From positions 5,188-69,187 of the forward strand of contig DASUJY010000088.1 of NCBI GenBank assembly GCA_036279015.1: 64,000 nt of DNA. The letters are read 5' to 3'. The stretch comes from DATEOR01 sp036279015 (lineage in GTDB: Bacteria > Actinomycetota > Thermoleophilia > Gaiellales > Gaiellaceae). Made by a program: the position numbers and the translations under genes. The notes below the pieces were generated by a model. That model searched no databases. It had not been told where the DNA came from and worked only from the letters and a program-made list of their open reading frames with translations. Below are positions 43,575 to 52,826 of the stretch, piece after piece. Every line of letters starts with the position of its first letter. The stretch's first letter is position 1.

Positions 43575-44783
43575 GTGAGCACGGCGACCGAGCTCCACTC
43601 CGTCTCCGAGGCCCAGCGGCTGGTGCTGGAGCGGGCCAAGCCGCTCGCCGCGGAACGCGTGCCGGTCGAGCGGGCCGCCGGGCGCGTGCTCGCAGAGCCG
43701 GTGTCGGCCGTCACCGATTTGCCTCCGTTTCCGAGCTCCGCGATGGATGGATTCGCCGTCCGGGCGCAGGACGCGGGTGCAGGCGCGCGTCTCCCCGTGG
43801 TCGCCCGGATCGCGGCCGGAGGACCGGCTGATCGGCCTCTCTCCCCGGGCGAGGCGATGGGGATCTCGACCGGCGGCGCAGTCCCGGACGGCGCCGACAC
43901 GGTCGTCCCGCTCGAGCTCGTCGAGGATTCCGGGGACGCGATCGAGATCGGAGAGGCCGTCGCGCCGGGCTCGAACGTGCGCCCCCGCGGAAGCGATGTC
44001 CGCACGGGGGACACCGTCCTCGAGCCGGGCCTTCGCCTCGGCCCCGCCCAGGTCGGCGCGCTCGCCGCGGCGGGAGTGCACGAGGTGCAGTGCAGCAAGC
44101 GCCCGCGGGTCGGGATCCTCGTCACCGGGTCGGAGCTCGTGGCGCCGGGCGAGCCGCTCGCACCCGGGCAGATCTACGAGTCGAACGGCCTTCTCCTCGC
44201 CACCGCCCTCCAGCTGGCGGGCGCGGTGCCCGCCCAGCTCGGGGTCGTCGGCGACGACGCGGCCGAGCTCCAACGCGCCATGGAGCGGGCGCTCCTGGGC
44301 TTCGACATGCTCGTCACGTCGGGTGGAGCCTCGGTGGGCCCCCACGACCTCGTGCGGGAGACGCAGGGCGGGCTGCGCGTCGAGGAGGTCTTCTGGGGCG
44401 TCGCGGTGAAGCCCGGGAAGCCGGTCGCGTTCGGGATGCGGCGCGACCACATGGTCTTCAACCTCCCCGGCAACCCGGTCTCCGTGCTCGTCACCTTCGA
44501 GCTCTTCGTCCGTCCCGCGGTGAACGCCCTTCTCGGCCTGCCGGACCCCGAGCCTCACTATCGGGAGGGAGTGCTGGCGGCCGCCGTGACGCGGAACGGC
44601 GCGCGGGACGAGTTCGTACGGGCTCGCTCTCGGCGGGAGGGCGAGCGGGTCGTCCTCGAGCCGCTCGCCGGGCAGGAGTCCCACATGATCGCGCGGGCCG
44701 GGCGGGCCGACGCCCTCGTCGCGGTCGAGGCCGGGGACGGCGAGATCGCTGCCGGCTCGCCGGTGCGGTACCTGGCGCTCTAG
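43575..44783 (+). CDS. moeA: Molybdopterin molybdenumtransferase
   Basis: 402 residues from GTG 43575. It inserts molybdate into adenylylated molybdopterin. MoeA motifs: LPPFPSSAMDGFAVR, GGAVPDGADTVV, GILVTGSELV, DMLVTSGGASVGPHD and GNPVSVLVTFELFVRP. The final domain IV is intact. It converges with the M28-like gene, and both TAG stops lie in one CTAG palindrome. moaC and mogA are 10 kb away. Confidence 0.96.
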   Translation: MSTATELHSVSEAQRLVLERAKPLAAERVPVERAAGRVLAEPVSAVTDLPPFPSSAMDGFAVRAQDAGAGARLPVVARIAAGGPADRPLSPGEAMGISTGGAVPDGADTVVPLELVEDSGDAIEIGEAVAPGSNVRPRGSDVRTGDTVLEPGLRLGPAQVGALAAAGVHEVQCSKRPRVGILVTGSELVAPGEPLAPGQIYESNGLLLATALQLAGAVPAQLGVVGDDAAELQRAMERALLGFDMLVTSGGASVGPHDLVRETQGGLRVEEVFWGVAVKPGKPVAFGMRRDHMVFNLPGNPVSVLVTFELFVRPAVNALLGLPDPEPHYREGVLAAAVTRNGARDEFVRARSRREGERVVLEPLAGQESHMIARAGRADALVAVEAGDGEIAAGSPVRYLAL

Positions 44784-46666
44784 TCGCTGTCTGCCTGCTC
44801 GGTCCGGTCGCGCTCCTCGGGGGCGGTGGGCCTCGTGCGCATGCGGCGGCTGAGGAGGACCGCCTGCCGGATCGACTCGCGGATCGGCCCGCGCCGTGGC
44901 CGCTCGTCCGCGGCCGGGTAGGGCGCGTAGCGGCCCGCTGCGACCGCGCCCGCCTGCGACGCCGCCGCTCCCCAGGCGAGGAACGAGATCACGAGCATCA
45001 CCGGGACGAACCCGACCGAGGTGAGGGCGACGAGATACCAGATCGCATCGAGGCCGAGCCCGTAGCGAAACGCGAACGAGCCGAGCAGGAGAAGCGGTCC
45101 GAGCAAGCCGACCGCGAAGAGCCCGAGCGCGGCTGTGCGGCCGCGCTCCGACGCGTGGGGAAGCCAGAGCCAGGCGTGGAGCGAGGGCAGGACGAAGACG
45201 AGCGCGAACGGATTCTGCGCGGCGACCACGAGAGCGACCACGGCGAGCCCCAGCATCGCGGCGAGATGGCCGCCGAGCTCCTCCGTGCGGGCGACCGGCT
45301 CGGTCGGGACGAGCCGAAGCCGCGTCACGAGCCAGCCGAGCGCCGCGAGGCCGGCGAAGACGACGAGCGCGAAAACGGGCCAGTCCTCGGCGGCCGGGGA
45401 GTCGGGCGAGATCGGGCGCGGCTCGCCGTTCGGGAAGATGCCCGTGACGGAGAAGAAGGCGAGCAGGACGCCGATCCAGGCCCAGAGCCCCACGCGGCTC
45501 GCCAGGCTGCGGAGGGCAGGCCGGAGGGCGATGTGCCGCCGGCGGCAGCGAGCGAAGAGGTCGACGGTCGCCGCGAGGAAGGGCAGGAGGCAGGCGAGGA
45601 GAAGGAACTGGATCGTCCAGCCCCGGATCAGACGGGAGCCCGTCCAGATGTACGACTCCGTCCCGCTTGCGACGTCGGCCGCCGAGTCGAGCGAGGCGAG
45701 CAGCACCTGCGCCGACCGGCCGAGCTGGTCCATCCGCTCCTCGTCGAGGGCGGCGAGCGTGTCGCCTTGTGCGTCGGGTGTCCGCGCCGCGGCGGTGCTC
45801 AGCGTCACGGCCGGGACTCCCTGGGCGATGAACGGCGCCTGCCCCCAGAGGCTGAACGGGAAGGCGAGGTCGATGAGCTGGGAGAGCGCATTCGGGCGCT
45901 CGGGGGTGATCTGTCCCTGCGCCTCCACGCTCGCCTCGGCCGTCGCCACGAAGGTCGAAGCGGGCGTGCGTGGCGTGCCGCCCGTGAAGTGCAGCCGCGG
46001 CACGCCGCTTCCTCCGATGGCATCGAGGTCGATCACGGCCTCCAGCCGGTCCCCGAGGCCGGACTCGCGCGCGAACTTCGCGGCTCCGAGCGCGCCGGAG
46101 ACGTCGCCGTCGGTCGAGACGAGCACGAGCGTGTGCGAGAGCGCCGCGGTGCCCGTGTCGCGCGCGAGCTCGAGCAGCGCGCCGGTTCCCGAGGCGTTGT
46201 AGTCGGCCCCCGGCGAGCCGCCCAGGTTGTCCCGGTGGGCAACGATCGCGATCACCTGTTGGGAACGCGGGACGTTCGCCGCCGTGGCCGGCGCGGTCGC
46301 GATCAGGTTGACGTAGCTCTCCTCGCCGAGCCCGGGGACGTCGGCCGTGAACGGCTGCCGGGTGACGGTGAAGTCGTAGTCGCGGAGGTGCTGGGCGACC
46401 CAGTTCGTCGCCGCCCGGGCTCCGGTCGTCCCCGGGCGCCGGTCCGGATAGTCCCGGGCCAGCTCGGTGGCGAACTGAAGGGCTGTGGTGCGGTCGAAGG
46501 ACGGAGGCAGGCGCGGCTGCTGGAGGGCGACCGGCTGGCTGACGCTGAACGCGGCGACGAGGAGCGGGACCGCGACGGCAAGCCAGGCGGCCCGATAGAT
46601 GCGGCCGGAGATCGGACGCTCGAGCGACCCGCGGCGGGGCCGGCGTCGTTCGGTGGGAACGGCCAT
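44780..46666 (-). CDS. M28 peptidase-like protein with membrane domain, probably catalytically altered
   Basis: 628 residues from ATG 46666. One N-terminal membrane anchor, an extracytoplasmic M28 domain (VAHRDNLGGSPGADYNASGTGALLELA, VIDLDAIGG), then about seven membrane helices. The paired glutamates normally present (EE in a Gly-rich loop) are replaced by VSTDGDVSGALG, and the final ligand His is not evident (RTPDAQGDTL). The protein may bind or process peptides in a changed way, or be inactive. It diverges from the two-component system gene. Confidence 0.75.
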   Translation of the reverse strand: MAVPTERRRPRRGSLERPISGRIYRAAWLAVAVPLLVAAFSVSQPVALQQPRLPPSFDRTTALQFATELARDYPDRRPGTTGARAATNWVAQHLRDYDFTVTRQPFTADVPGLGEESYVNLIATAPATAANVPRSQQVIAIVAHRDNLGGSPGADYNASGTGALLELARDTGTAALSHTLVLVSTDGDVSGALGAAKFARESGLGDRLEAVIDLDAIGGSGVPRLHFTGGTPRTPASTFVATAEASVEAQGQITPERPNALSQLIDLAFPFSLWGQAPFIAQGVPAVTLSTAAARTPDAQGDTLAALDEERMDQLGRSAQVLLASLDSAADVASGTESYIWTGSRLIRGWTIQFLLLACLLPFLAATVDLFARCRRRHIALRPALRSLASRVGLWAWIGVLLAFFSVTGIFPNGEPRPISPDSPAAEDWPVFALVVFAGLAALGWLVTRLRLVPTEPVARTEELGGHLAAMLGLAVVALVVAAQNPFALVFVLPSLHAWLWLPHASERGRTAALGLFAVGLLGPLLLLGSFAFRYGLGLDAIWYLVALTSVGFVPVMLVISFLAWGAAASQAGAVAAGRYAPYPAADERPRRGPIRESIRQAVLLSRRMRTRPTAPEERDRTEQADSD

Positions 46667-46717
46667 GGAGGCGGCCTGAGTCTAGACCCAGCCATCGGCC
46701 TATCCTTCTAGGAAGCG

Positions 46718-47416
46718 ATGGCAGAGAGTCCAACGATCCTCCTGGTGGACGACGAGGAGTCGGTGCAGAAGCTCCTCACCTATCCCCTCGAGCACGAGGG
46801 CTTCCAGGTGGTCCAGGCCCGCGACGGCGAGGAGGCGCTCGCCCGCTTCGACGAGAACCGGGTCGACCTCGTGATCCTCGACCTCATGCTCCCGAAGCTC
46901 GACGGGCTGGAGGTCTGCCGCAGGCTCCGCGCCCGGAGCGCCGTGCCGATCCTCATGTTGACGGCGCGCGACGACGAGCTCGACAAGGTCGTCGGCCTCG
47001 AGGTCGGCGCGGACGACTACATCACGAAGCCGTTCTCGATCCGCGAGTTCCGCAGCCGTGTGCGGGCGGCGCTTCGCCGGGCGCAGCTCCCTCCCGCCGG
47101 GGCCCGGAGCGAGACGATCCGCGTCGAGGGGGTCGCGATCGACCTCTCGAGGCGGTCGGTCGAGGTCGACGGCGAGCCCGTGCAGCTCACCTACCTCGAG
47201 TTCGAGCTCCTCCGGACGCTCGCCGCCAACCCCGGCCGCGTCTACTCGCGCCAGGCTCTCCTCGACGCGCTCTGGGGCGGGTCGGAGTACCGGGATCCAC
47301 GGACGATCGACGTCCACGTCCGCCACCTGCGCGAGAAGATCGAGCCGGACCCGAGCGACCCGCACTACCTCTTCACAGTCCGCGGTGTCGGCTACCGCTT
47401 TCGCGAGGCGGCGTGA
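46718..47416 (+). CDS. OmpR/PhoB-family response regulator
   Basis: 232 residues. The receiver domain has TILLVDDEES, phosphoacceptor Asp in LVILDLMLPKLDG, and GADDYITKPF. The winged-helix domain is PVQLTYLEFELLRTLAANPGR and TIDVHVRHLREKI with VRGVGYRF at the end. AGGAAG precedes the ATG. It starts a plus-strand run that continues to 63079, and overlaps its kinase as GTGA. Confidence 0.96.
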   Translation: MAESPTILLVDDEESVQKLLTYPLEHEGFQVVQARDGEEALARFDENRVDLVILDLMLPKLDGLEVCRRLRARSAVPILMLTARDDELDKVVGLEVGADDYITKPFSIREFRSRVRAALRRAQLPPAGARSETIRVEGVAIDLSRRSVEVDGEPVQLTYLEFELLRTLAANPGRVYSRQALLDALWGGSEYRDPRTIDVHVRHLREKIEPDPSDPHYLFTVRGVGYRFREAA

Positions 47417-48831
47417 ACCAGTTCCGCCACCCGCGCCTCTCGGTCAAGCTCGGGCTCGTCCTGCTCGGCATCGTGGCGGGGGCGCTCGCGATTGTCTACG
47501 CGGCACTCGTCCCTCGGCTTCAGGATCGCCTGGTCAACGACCGGCTCAACGAGCTCGAGCGGAGCGCGCCACCGGTGGCCCACCAGCTCCAGCAGACGAC
47601 GAACCCGCTCGATGCCGACGCCTGGGCGCGGCTCTTCCAGGGCAACCTGGGTGCCCGCATCGTGGTCTTCCGCCTGCTCGGGAACGACACGCTTACCCCG
47701 ATCGTCGACTCGAACTCGGTGACGTCTGCGGACATCCGTGACGATCCCGTGGCTCGGCAGGCGCTTGAGACCGGCGAGCCGGCTCGCGGCCAGGCCGACA
47801 GAAACGGTGAGCGCGTCGAGGTCGCCGTCCCGCTGAGCGAGGACACGGCGCTCCTGATCTCGGCCCCGCTGCGCGACACGCTCGCAAGCGTGCGGCTCGT
47901 GCAGCGGACCCTCCTCGTCTCCGGCCTCGCGGCGCTCTTCATCGCCTGGTTCGCGGGCTCGATCGCCGCGCTCCGCTTCACGCGCAGGATTCGGCGCCTC
48001 GAGACCGCGGCCGGCCGCATCGCCGCCGGCGACTTCGAGCACGAGGTGGTCGACCCGGTCGAGGACGAGGTCGGCGAGCTCGCGGAGGCCTTCGACCGGA
48101 TGCGCAGGCGGCTCGCGCACCTCGATCGGGCGCGGCGCGAGTTCATCGCCAACGCTTCGCACGAGCTCAGGACTCCCCTCTTCTCGCTCGGCGGGTTTCT
48201 CGAGCTGATGGCGGACGAGGACGTGGATCCGGCGGTGCGCCGGGAGTTCGTCGACGAGATGGCGGCCCAGGTCGAGCGGCTCACGAAGCTCGCCACCGGC
48301 CTCCTCGATCTCACACGCCTCGACGCGGGGCAGCTGTCCGTCGAGCAGGAGGAGGTGGACGTCGCCGAGAGCGCCCGCACGGTCTGCGAGGAGTTTCGTG
48401 CGGTGGCGGAAGCCGGGGACCATGCCCTTTCGGCGCAGGCGGACGGGCCCGTGCTGGCTCTCGCCGACGAGCAGCGCGTCCTCCAGGTGGCGCGCATCCT
48501 CGTCGAGAACGCGACGAGGCACACGCCCGCGGGGACGAGCGTCGTCGTCACGGCCGAGCGCGACCGGAGCGGAGGGGTCACGCTCTCGGTCGCCGACGAC
48601 GGACCAGGCGTGCCGGAGGCCGACCAGGAGCATCTTTTCGAGCGCTTCTATCGAGCGGCCGGCGGCCAGGCATCGGGAAGCGGACTGGGGCTCGCGATCG
48701 CCTCCGAGCTCGCCCATCGCATGGGAGGCTCGATCGGCCTCGACTCCCGCCCGGGCCGCACCGTCTTCACGTTGCGCCTGCCGCGTGCGACCGCCGCCCC
48801 GCGTGCCGAGCCGGTCTCGGTCCAGAGCTGA
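47413..48831 (+). CDS. Membrane sensor histidine kinase
   Basis: 472 residues from GTG 47413. Two membrane helices flank an extracellular sensor region of about 135 residues. A HAMP domain follows, then HisKA with phospho-His in FIANASHELRTPLFSLGG. The ATPase domain has ARILVENATRHTP, VADDGPGVP and SGSGLGLAIASELAHRMGG. It is cognate to the preceding regulator; linkage to HtrA suggests envelope-stress sensing, which is inference. Confidence 0.95.
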   Translation: MNQFRHPRLSVKLGLVLLGIVAGALAIVYAALVPRLQDRLVNDRLNELERSAPPVAHQLQQTTNPLDADAWARLFQGNLGARIVVFRLLGNDTLTPIVDSNSVTSADIRDDPVARQALETGEPARGQADRNGERVEVAVPLSEDTALLISAPLRDTLASVRLVQRTLLVSGLAALFIAWFAGSIAALRFTRRIRRLETAAGRIAAGDFEHEVVDPVEDEVGELAEAFDRMRRRLAHLDRARREFIANASHELRTPLFSLGGFLELMADEDVDPAVRREFVDEMAAQVERLTKLATGLLDLTRLDAGQLSVEQEEVDVAESARTVCEEFRAVAEAGDHALSAQADGPVLALADEQRVLQVARILVENATRHTPAGTSVVVTAERDRSGGVTLSVADDGPGVPEADQEHLFERFYRAAGGQASGSGLGLAIASELAHRMGGSIGLDSRPGRTVFTLRLPRATAAPRAEPVSVQS

Positions 48832-48859
48832 ACCGGCCGGTCACTACTATGAGACTCCG

Positions 48860-50089
48860 GTGCGCCCAGGACCCCTAGCCGTCGTCGCGCTCGTCTGCGC
48901 TCTCCTGGGCGCGAGCGCCGCGCTTGCAATCGCGAAGGCCGCGGGCTGGATGGATGACCCCGAGCCGCAGACCGTCGTCGTGACGTCCGCTCGGGGAACC
49001 GCCGCATCGAATCCGGTCGACGAGGACGCGGCCGCCAAGCCGCTTCCGGGGAACGACTTCGATCCTGCGCTCATCTATCGCGAGCGCGCCGCCGGCGTCG
49101 TCACGATTCTCGCCCTCTTCGGCCCCCACGGCTCCGCCTCCGCGAGCGACGCCGCGCAGGGATCGGGCTTCGTCGTTTCCCGGGACGGCTACATCCTCAC
49201 GAACAGCCACGTCGTGACGACGGCGGGCGAGGATGGCGCGGACGAGGCGGAGTCGGCGAGCACGGTGTTCGTCGAGTTCCGGGACGGCGACCGAGTGCGG
49301 GCGCGCGTCGTCGGCTGGGACATCTACGACGACGTCGGCCTCGTGAAGGTCGATCCCAAGGAGCACGAGCTCACGCCCGTCCCGCTCGGCGACTCGTCCC
49401 GGGTCGCCGTCGGCGAGCCGGTCGCCGCCATCGGCAGCCCCTTCGGCAACGACAGCTCGCTCACCGTCGGCGTCGTCTCCGCGACGGAGCGGTCGATCGC
49501 CTCGCTGACCTCGAGCTACGACCTCGTGGACGCGATCCAGACCGACACCCAGATCAACCGGGGGAACTCCGGCGGGCCTCTCTTCGATGCGCGCGGCCGC
49601 GTGATCGGCATCAACGCGCAGATCAACAGCGTCTCGGGCAACTCCGAGGGCGTCGGCTTCGCGGTGCCGATCAACTCCGCCCGCCGCTCGATGGAGCAGC
49701 TGATCCGAAGCGGCGAGGTGCGCTACGCCTGGCTCGGCGTCTCGACGCAGACGCTGACGGCCGAGCTGGCGGAGCATTTCGGTTACCAGCGCAGAGAGGG
49801 AGCGGCGGTGCAGACCGTGGTGGACGGAAGCCCGGCGGACGAGGCCGGCCTGCGCGGCGGCGGCGACGAGACGGAGTTCACGGGAATCCCGTTCCGCCCG
49901 GGAGGCGACCTGATCGTCGAGATCGACGGCGCCCCGGTGCACACGGCCGAGGACGTCGTCCGGGCGATCACCGAGCAGCTCTTCCCGGGCGAGACGACGC
50001 ATCTGACCATCCTCCGTGGCACGAAGGAGGTCCGCATCGCCGTCGTGCTCGGAGAGCGGCCGCGGGTCCCGCCCGGCGGCGGCCGGTAG
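48860..50089 (+). CDS. Membrane-anchored HtrA/DegP-type serine protease with PDZ domain
   Basis: 409 residues from GTG 48860. One N-terminal anchor (LAVVALVCALLGASAALAIA). The trypsin-like domain has His in LTNSHVV, Asp in IYDDVGLVKV and Ser in INRGNSGGPLF. A C-terminal PDZ domain follows (VVDGSPADEAGLRGGGDE, GGDLIVEIDGAPVHTAEDV). It degrades misfolded envelope proteins. It is 28 bp after the kinase gene, a common pairing. Confidence 0.94.
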   Translation: MRPGPLAVVALVCALLGASAALAIAKAAGWMDDPEPQTVVVTSARGTAASNPVDEDAAAKPLPGNDFDPALIYRERAAGVVTILALFGPHGSASASDAAQGSGFVVSRDGYILTNSHVVTTAGEDGADEAESASTVFVEFRDGDRVRARVVGWDIYDDVGLVKVDPKEHELTPVPLGDSSRVAVGEPVAAIGSPFGNDSSLTVGVVSATERSIASLTSSYDLVDAIQTDTQINRGNSGGPLFDARGRVIGINAQINSVSGNSEGVGFAVPINSARRSMEQLIRSGEVRYAWLGVSTQTLTAELAEHFGYQRREGAAVQTVVDGSPADEAGLRGGGDETEFTGIPFRPGGDLIVEIDGAPVHTAEDVVRAITEQLFPGETTHLTILRGTKEVRIAVVLGERPRVPPGGGR

Positions 50090-50107
50090 TCATCCCGGCC
50101 AACTACA

Positions 50108-51013
50108 GTGCGGCGGGTGGAGCTCCCCACCGCCGACGTCGTGCTGCTCGGCGACAACCTCGAGGTGCTGCCGCGGTTCGCCGACGGCTGCTTCCAGCTC
50201 GTCTATGCCGATCCACCTTTCAACACGGGCCGTGCCGTCAGGCGGCGGACGCTCGCCGTCGTGCCGGACGCGGAGGGCGACCGGATCGGATTCCAGGGAC
50301 GGCGCTACGCGAGCACCGTCCTCGGCGAGTCCTCGTTCGCCGACTCCTTCGACGACTACCTCGCCTTTCTCGAGCCCCGGCTCCGGGAGGCCCGCCGCCT
50401 GCTCGCGCCGAGCGGGACGCTCTACCTCCACCTCGACTACCGCGAGGCGCACTACGCGAAGGTGCTCCTCGACGAGCTCTTCGGCCGCGAGTGCTTCCTG
50501 AACGAGATCGTCTGGGCCTATGACTACGGCGCCAAGGCGAGGAGCCGCTGGCCGGCGAAGCACGACACGATCCTCGTCTACGTCCGGGACGCCGGGTCGT
50601 ACTACTTCGACTCCGAGGCGGTCGACCGCGAGCCCTACATGGCGCCGGGACTCGTGACGCCCGAAAAGGTGGCGAGAGGGAAGCTGCCGACGGACGTCTG
50701 GTGGCACACGATCGTCTCGCCGACCGGCCGGGAGAAGACCGGCTACCCGACGCAGAAGCCGGAAGGCGTCCTTCGCCGGATCGTGCAGGCCTCGAGCCGC
50801 CCGGGCGACTGGTGTCTCGACCCGTTTGCGGGCAGCGGAACGCTCGGTGCCGTCGCCGGCGCGCTCGGCCGGCGCTTCGTCCTCGTCGACTCGAATCCGG
50901 AGGCGGTCGCCGTCGCTCGTGCCCGGATCGGCCGTTTGCGCGCAAGGGCTGACGGGGTAGGAGAAGCCCGAGCGGGTGGGAACTCAGGATTCCGCAGGTT
51001 GGGCGAGCTTTAG
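50108..51013 (+). CDS. Orphan DNA methyltransferase (N6-adenine/N4-cytosine, beta class)
   Basis: 301 residues from GTG 50108. The catalytic motif YADPPFNTG precedes the SAM motif DPFAGSGTLGAVAGALGRRF, the order of beta-class enzymes. DPPF favours adenine N6 methylation. No restriction gene or helicase lies nearby, so it is an orphan, perhaps epigenetic like CcrM, or left from a lost restriction system. The target sequence is unknown. Its GC-rich codon use matches its neighbours. Confidence 0.9.
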   Translation: MRRVELPTADVVLLGDNLEVLPRFADGCFQLVYADPPFNTGRAVRRRTLAVVPDAEGDRIGFQGRRYASTVLGESSFADSFDDYLAFLEPRLREARRLLAPSGTLYLHLDYREAHYAKVLLDELFGRECFLNEIVWAYDYGAKARSRWPAKHDTILVYVRDAGSYYFDSEAVDREPYMAPGLVTPEKVARGKLPTDVWWHTIVSPTGREKTGYPTQKPEGVLRRIVQASSRPGDWCLDPFAGSGTLGAVAGALGRRFVLVDSNPEAVAVARARIGRLRARADGVGEARAGGNSGFRRLGEL

Positions 51014-51046
51014 GAACGCTTGGAAGGGCGACTACACTCCGACGCG

Positions 51047-51475
51047 ATGAGCGACTCCCGCGAGAACGGCAGCGGCCTCGTTGCCCTCACGATCCCCGCG
51101 CGCGCCGAGTACGTCGCGCTTTGCAGGCTCGCCCTCACGGGGCTTGCAAGGACGCGCGAGCTCGAGCCCGAGGTCGTCGCCGACCTGAAGCTCGCGCTCA
51201 CCGAGGCCTGCTCGAACTCGGTGCGGCACGCCTACGAGGAGGGCCGGGACGGCCTCGTCCAGATCTCGTACCACCTCGACGGCGACCGTATCGCGGTCGA
51301 GGTTGCGGACGACGGCGCCGGCTTCGACCCCGAGGTGCTCCGGCGCGCGGAGGAGGAGCTCGACGAGGGCGGGCTCGGAATCGCCATCATCAGAGCCGTC
51401 ACCGACGAGCTCGACATCGGTCCGAATCCGGCCGGCGCAGGATCGCGGCTCCGCTTCACGAAATACCTCAACTGA
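51047..51475 (+). CDS. RsbW/SpoIIAB-like anti-sigma histidine-kinase-fold protein
   Basis: 142 residues from ATG 51047. A single GHKL ATPase domain: LKLALTEACSNSVRHAYEEG (N box), VADDGAGFDPEVL (G1) and EGGLGIAIIRAVTD (G2). Relatives hold alternative sigma factors inactive and phosphorylate an anti-anti-sigma protein. No partner sigma or antagonist gene is adjacent. It precedes two trehalose genes, which fits general-stress control. Confidence 0.88.
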   Translation: MSDSRENGSGLVALTIPARAEYVALCRLALTGLARTRELEPEVVADLKLALTEACSNSVRHAYEEGRDGLVQISYHLDGDRIAVEVADDGAGFDPEVLRRAEEELDEGGLGIAIIRAVTDELDIGPNPAGAGSRLRFTKYLN

Positions 51476-51506
51476 TCTCACTCCCCCGCCGATATCCTCA
51501 GCCGCC

Positions 51507-52790
51507 GTGCAGCTCCAGCAGGTAAACGTCGGCTCGAAGTCGCTCGCGGACTACGCGACGATCGCCAGCCGAGGCCTCATGGAGCAGCTGCGGGCTCTCG
51601 CGGAGCCGCTCGCGGGTAAGCGGGTGCTCCACCTCTCGGCGACCGCGTTCGGGGGCGGGGTTGCGGAGATCCTCTACACACTCGTGCCGCTGATGCGGGA
51701 CGCGGGCCTCGAGACCGAGTGGCGGGTCATCTTCGGCCAGGAGGAGTTCTTCGACGTCACGAAGGCGATTCACAACGCGCTCCAGGGCGCGCCCCGCTCG
51801 CTGACGGACGAGGAGAAGGAGATCTTCCGCCGCTACAACCTCGGCAACGCGGAGGAGCTGACGGACTCGTTCGACTACGTCATCGTCCACGATCCTCAGC
51901 CCGCGGGCATGATCGAGCACGCCCGCGCGAGCGGTGCGCACTGGATCTGGCGCTGCCACATCGACCTCTCGACGCCCAACCGCGACGTGCTCGAGTTCCT
52001 GCTCCCCTGGATCTCGTCCTACGACGCCATGGTCTTCCACCGTGACGAATACGTGCCCCACCACAACGGGCTGGCGCCTGCCTACATCTGGCCGCCCGCG
52101 ATCGACCCGCTGACGCCGAAGAACATGGCACTCTCGAACGAGGACGCGGCCTACATCGTCGACCAGTTCGGGATCGACGTCGAGCGGGCCCTCGTGACGC
52201 AGGTCTCCCGCTTCGATCCCTGGAAGGACCCTCTCGGCGTCATCGAGGCCTGGCGCAGGCTCAGGGAGCGGCACCCGCGCACCCAGCTGGCGCTCGTCGG
52301 CTCGATGGCGCACGACGACCCGGAAGGGTGGGACTACTACAACCAGACCGTGGCGGCCGCTGACGGCGATCCCGACGTCTTCATCCTCTCGAACCTGAAC
52401 AACGTCGGCTCGGTCGAGGTCAATGCCTTCCAGGTGCATTCGCGCGCGCTCGTGCAGAAGTCGATCCGGGAGGGCTTCGGACTGACCGTCACGGAGGCGC
52501 TCTGGAAAGGGAGGCCGCTCGTCGCTGGCCGCGCCGGGGGCATCGTCGACCAGGTCCAGGACGGCGAGACCGGCCTGCTCGTGGACTCGGTGGAAGGCTG
52601 TGCGGCGGCGCTTCAGACGATCCTCGATGATCCGGCGAGCGCGCGTCAGATGGCGCTTCGCGGCAAGGAGTTCGTGCGGCGGAACTTCCTCTCGCCGCGG
52701 CTCCTGCGGGACTGGCTCGCGCTGTTCAACCGCCTCGACGGCAACGACCTCGGCGACGCCGAGCTCGTGACGGCATCCACGACCGCCTAG
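51507..52790 (+). CDS. treT: Trehalose synthase TreT-like GT4 glycosyltransferase
   Basis: 427 residues from GTG 51507. The GT4 fold ends with QKSIREGFGLTVTEALWKGRPLVAG. The N-terminal signature VLHLSATAFGGGVAEILYTLVPLM is typical of TreT, which makes trehalose from NDP-glucose and glucose in one reversible step. Glucosylglycerate synthases are near relatives and cannot be excluded. It is followed after 36 bp by otsA. Confidence 0.85.
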   Translation: MQLQQVNVGSKSLADYATIASRGLMEQLRALAEPLAGKRVLHLSATAFGGGVAEILYTLVPLMRDAGLETEWRVIFGQEEFFDVTKAIHNALQGAPRSLTDEEKEIFRRYNLGNAEELTDSFDYVIVHDPQPAGMIEHARASGAHWIWRCHIDLSTPNRDVLEFLLPWISSYDAMVFHRDEYVPHHNGLAPAYIWPPAIDPLTPKNMALSNEDAAYIVDQFGIDVERALVTQVSRFDPWKDPLGVIEAWRRLRERHPRTQLALVGSMAHDDPEGWDYYNQTVAAADGDPDVFILSNLNNVGSVEVNAFQVHSRALVQKSIREGFGLTVTEALWKGRPLVAGRAGGIVDQVQDGETGLLVDSVEGCAAALQTILDDPASARQMALRGKEFVRRNFLSPRLLRDWLALFNRLDGNDLGDAELVTASTTA

Positions 52791-52826
52791 TTACGGAGTC
52801 TCCGGCCTCGGGGTAGGGTGTCTCGA

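Noticed and set aside
43527..46733. Very long minus-strand open frame (over 1000 codons)
   Set aside because: It runs through the M28-like gene in a wrong frame and antisense to moeA; the product is Arg/Pro/Gly-rich with no domain. An effect of high GC.
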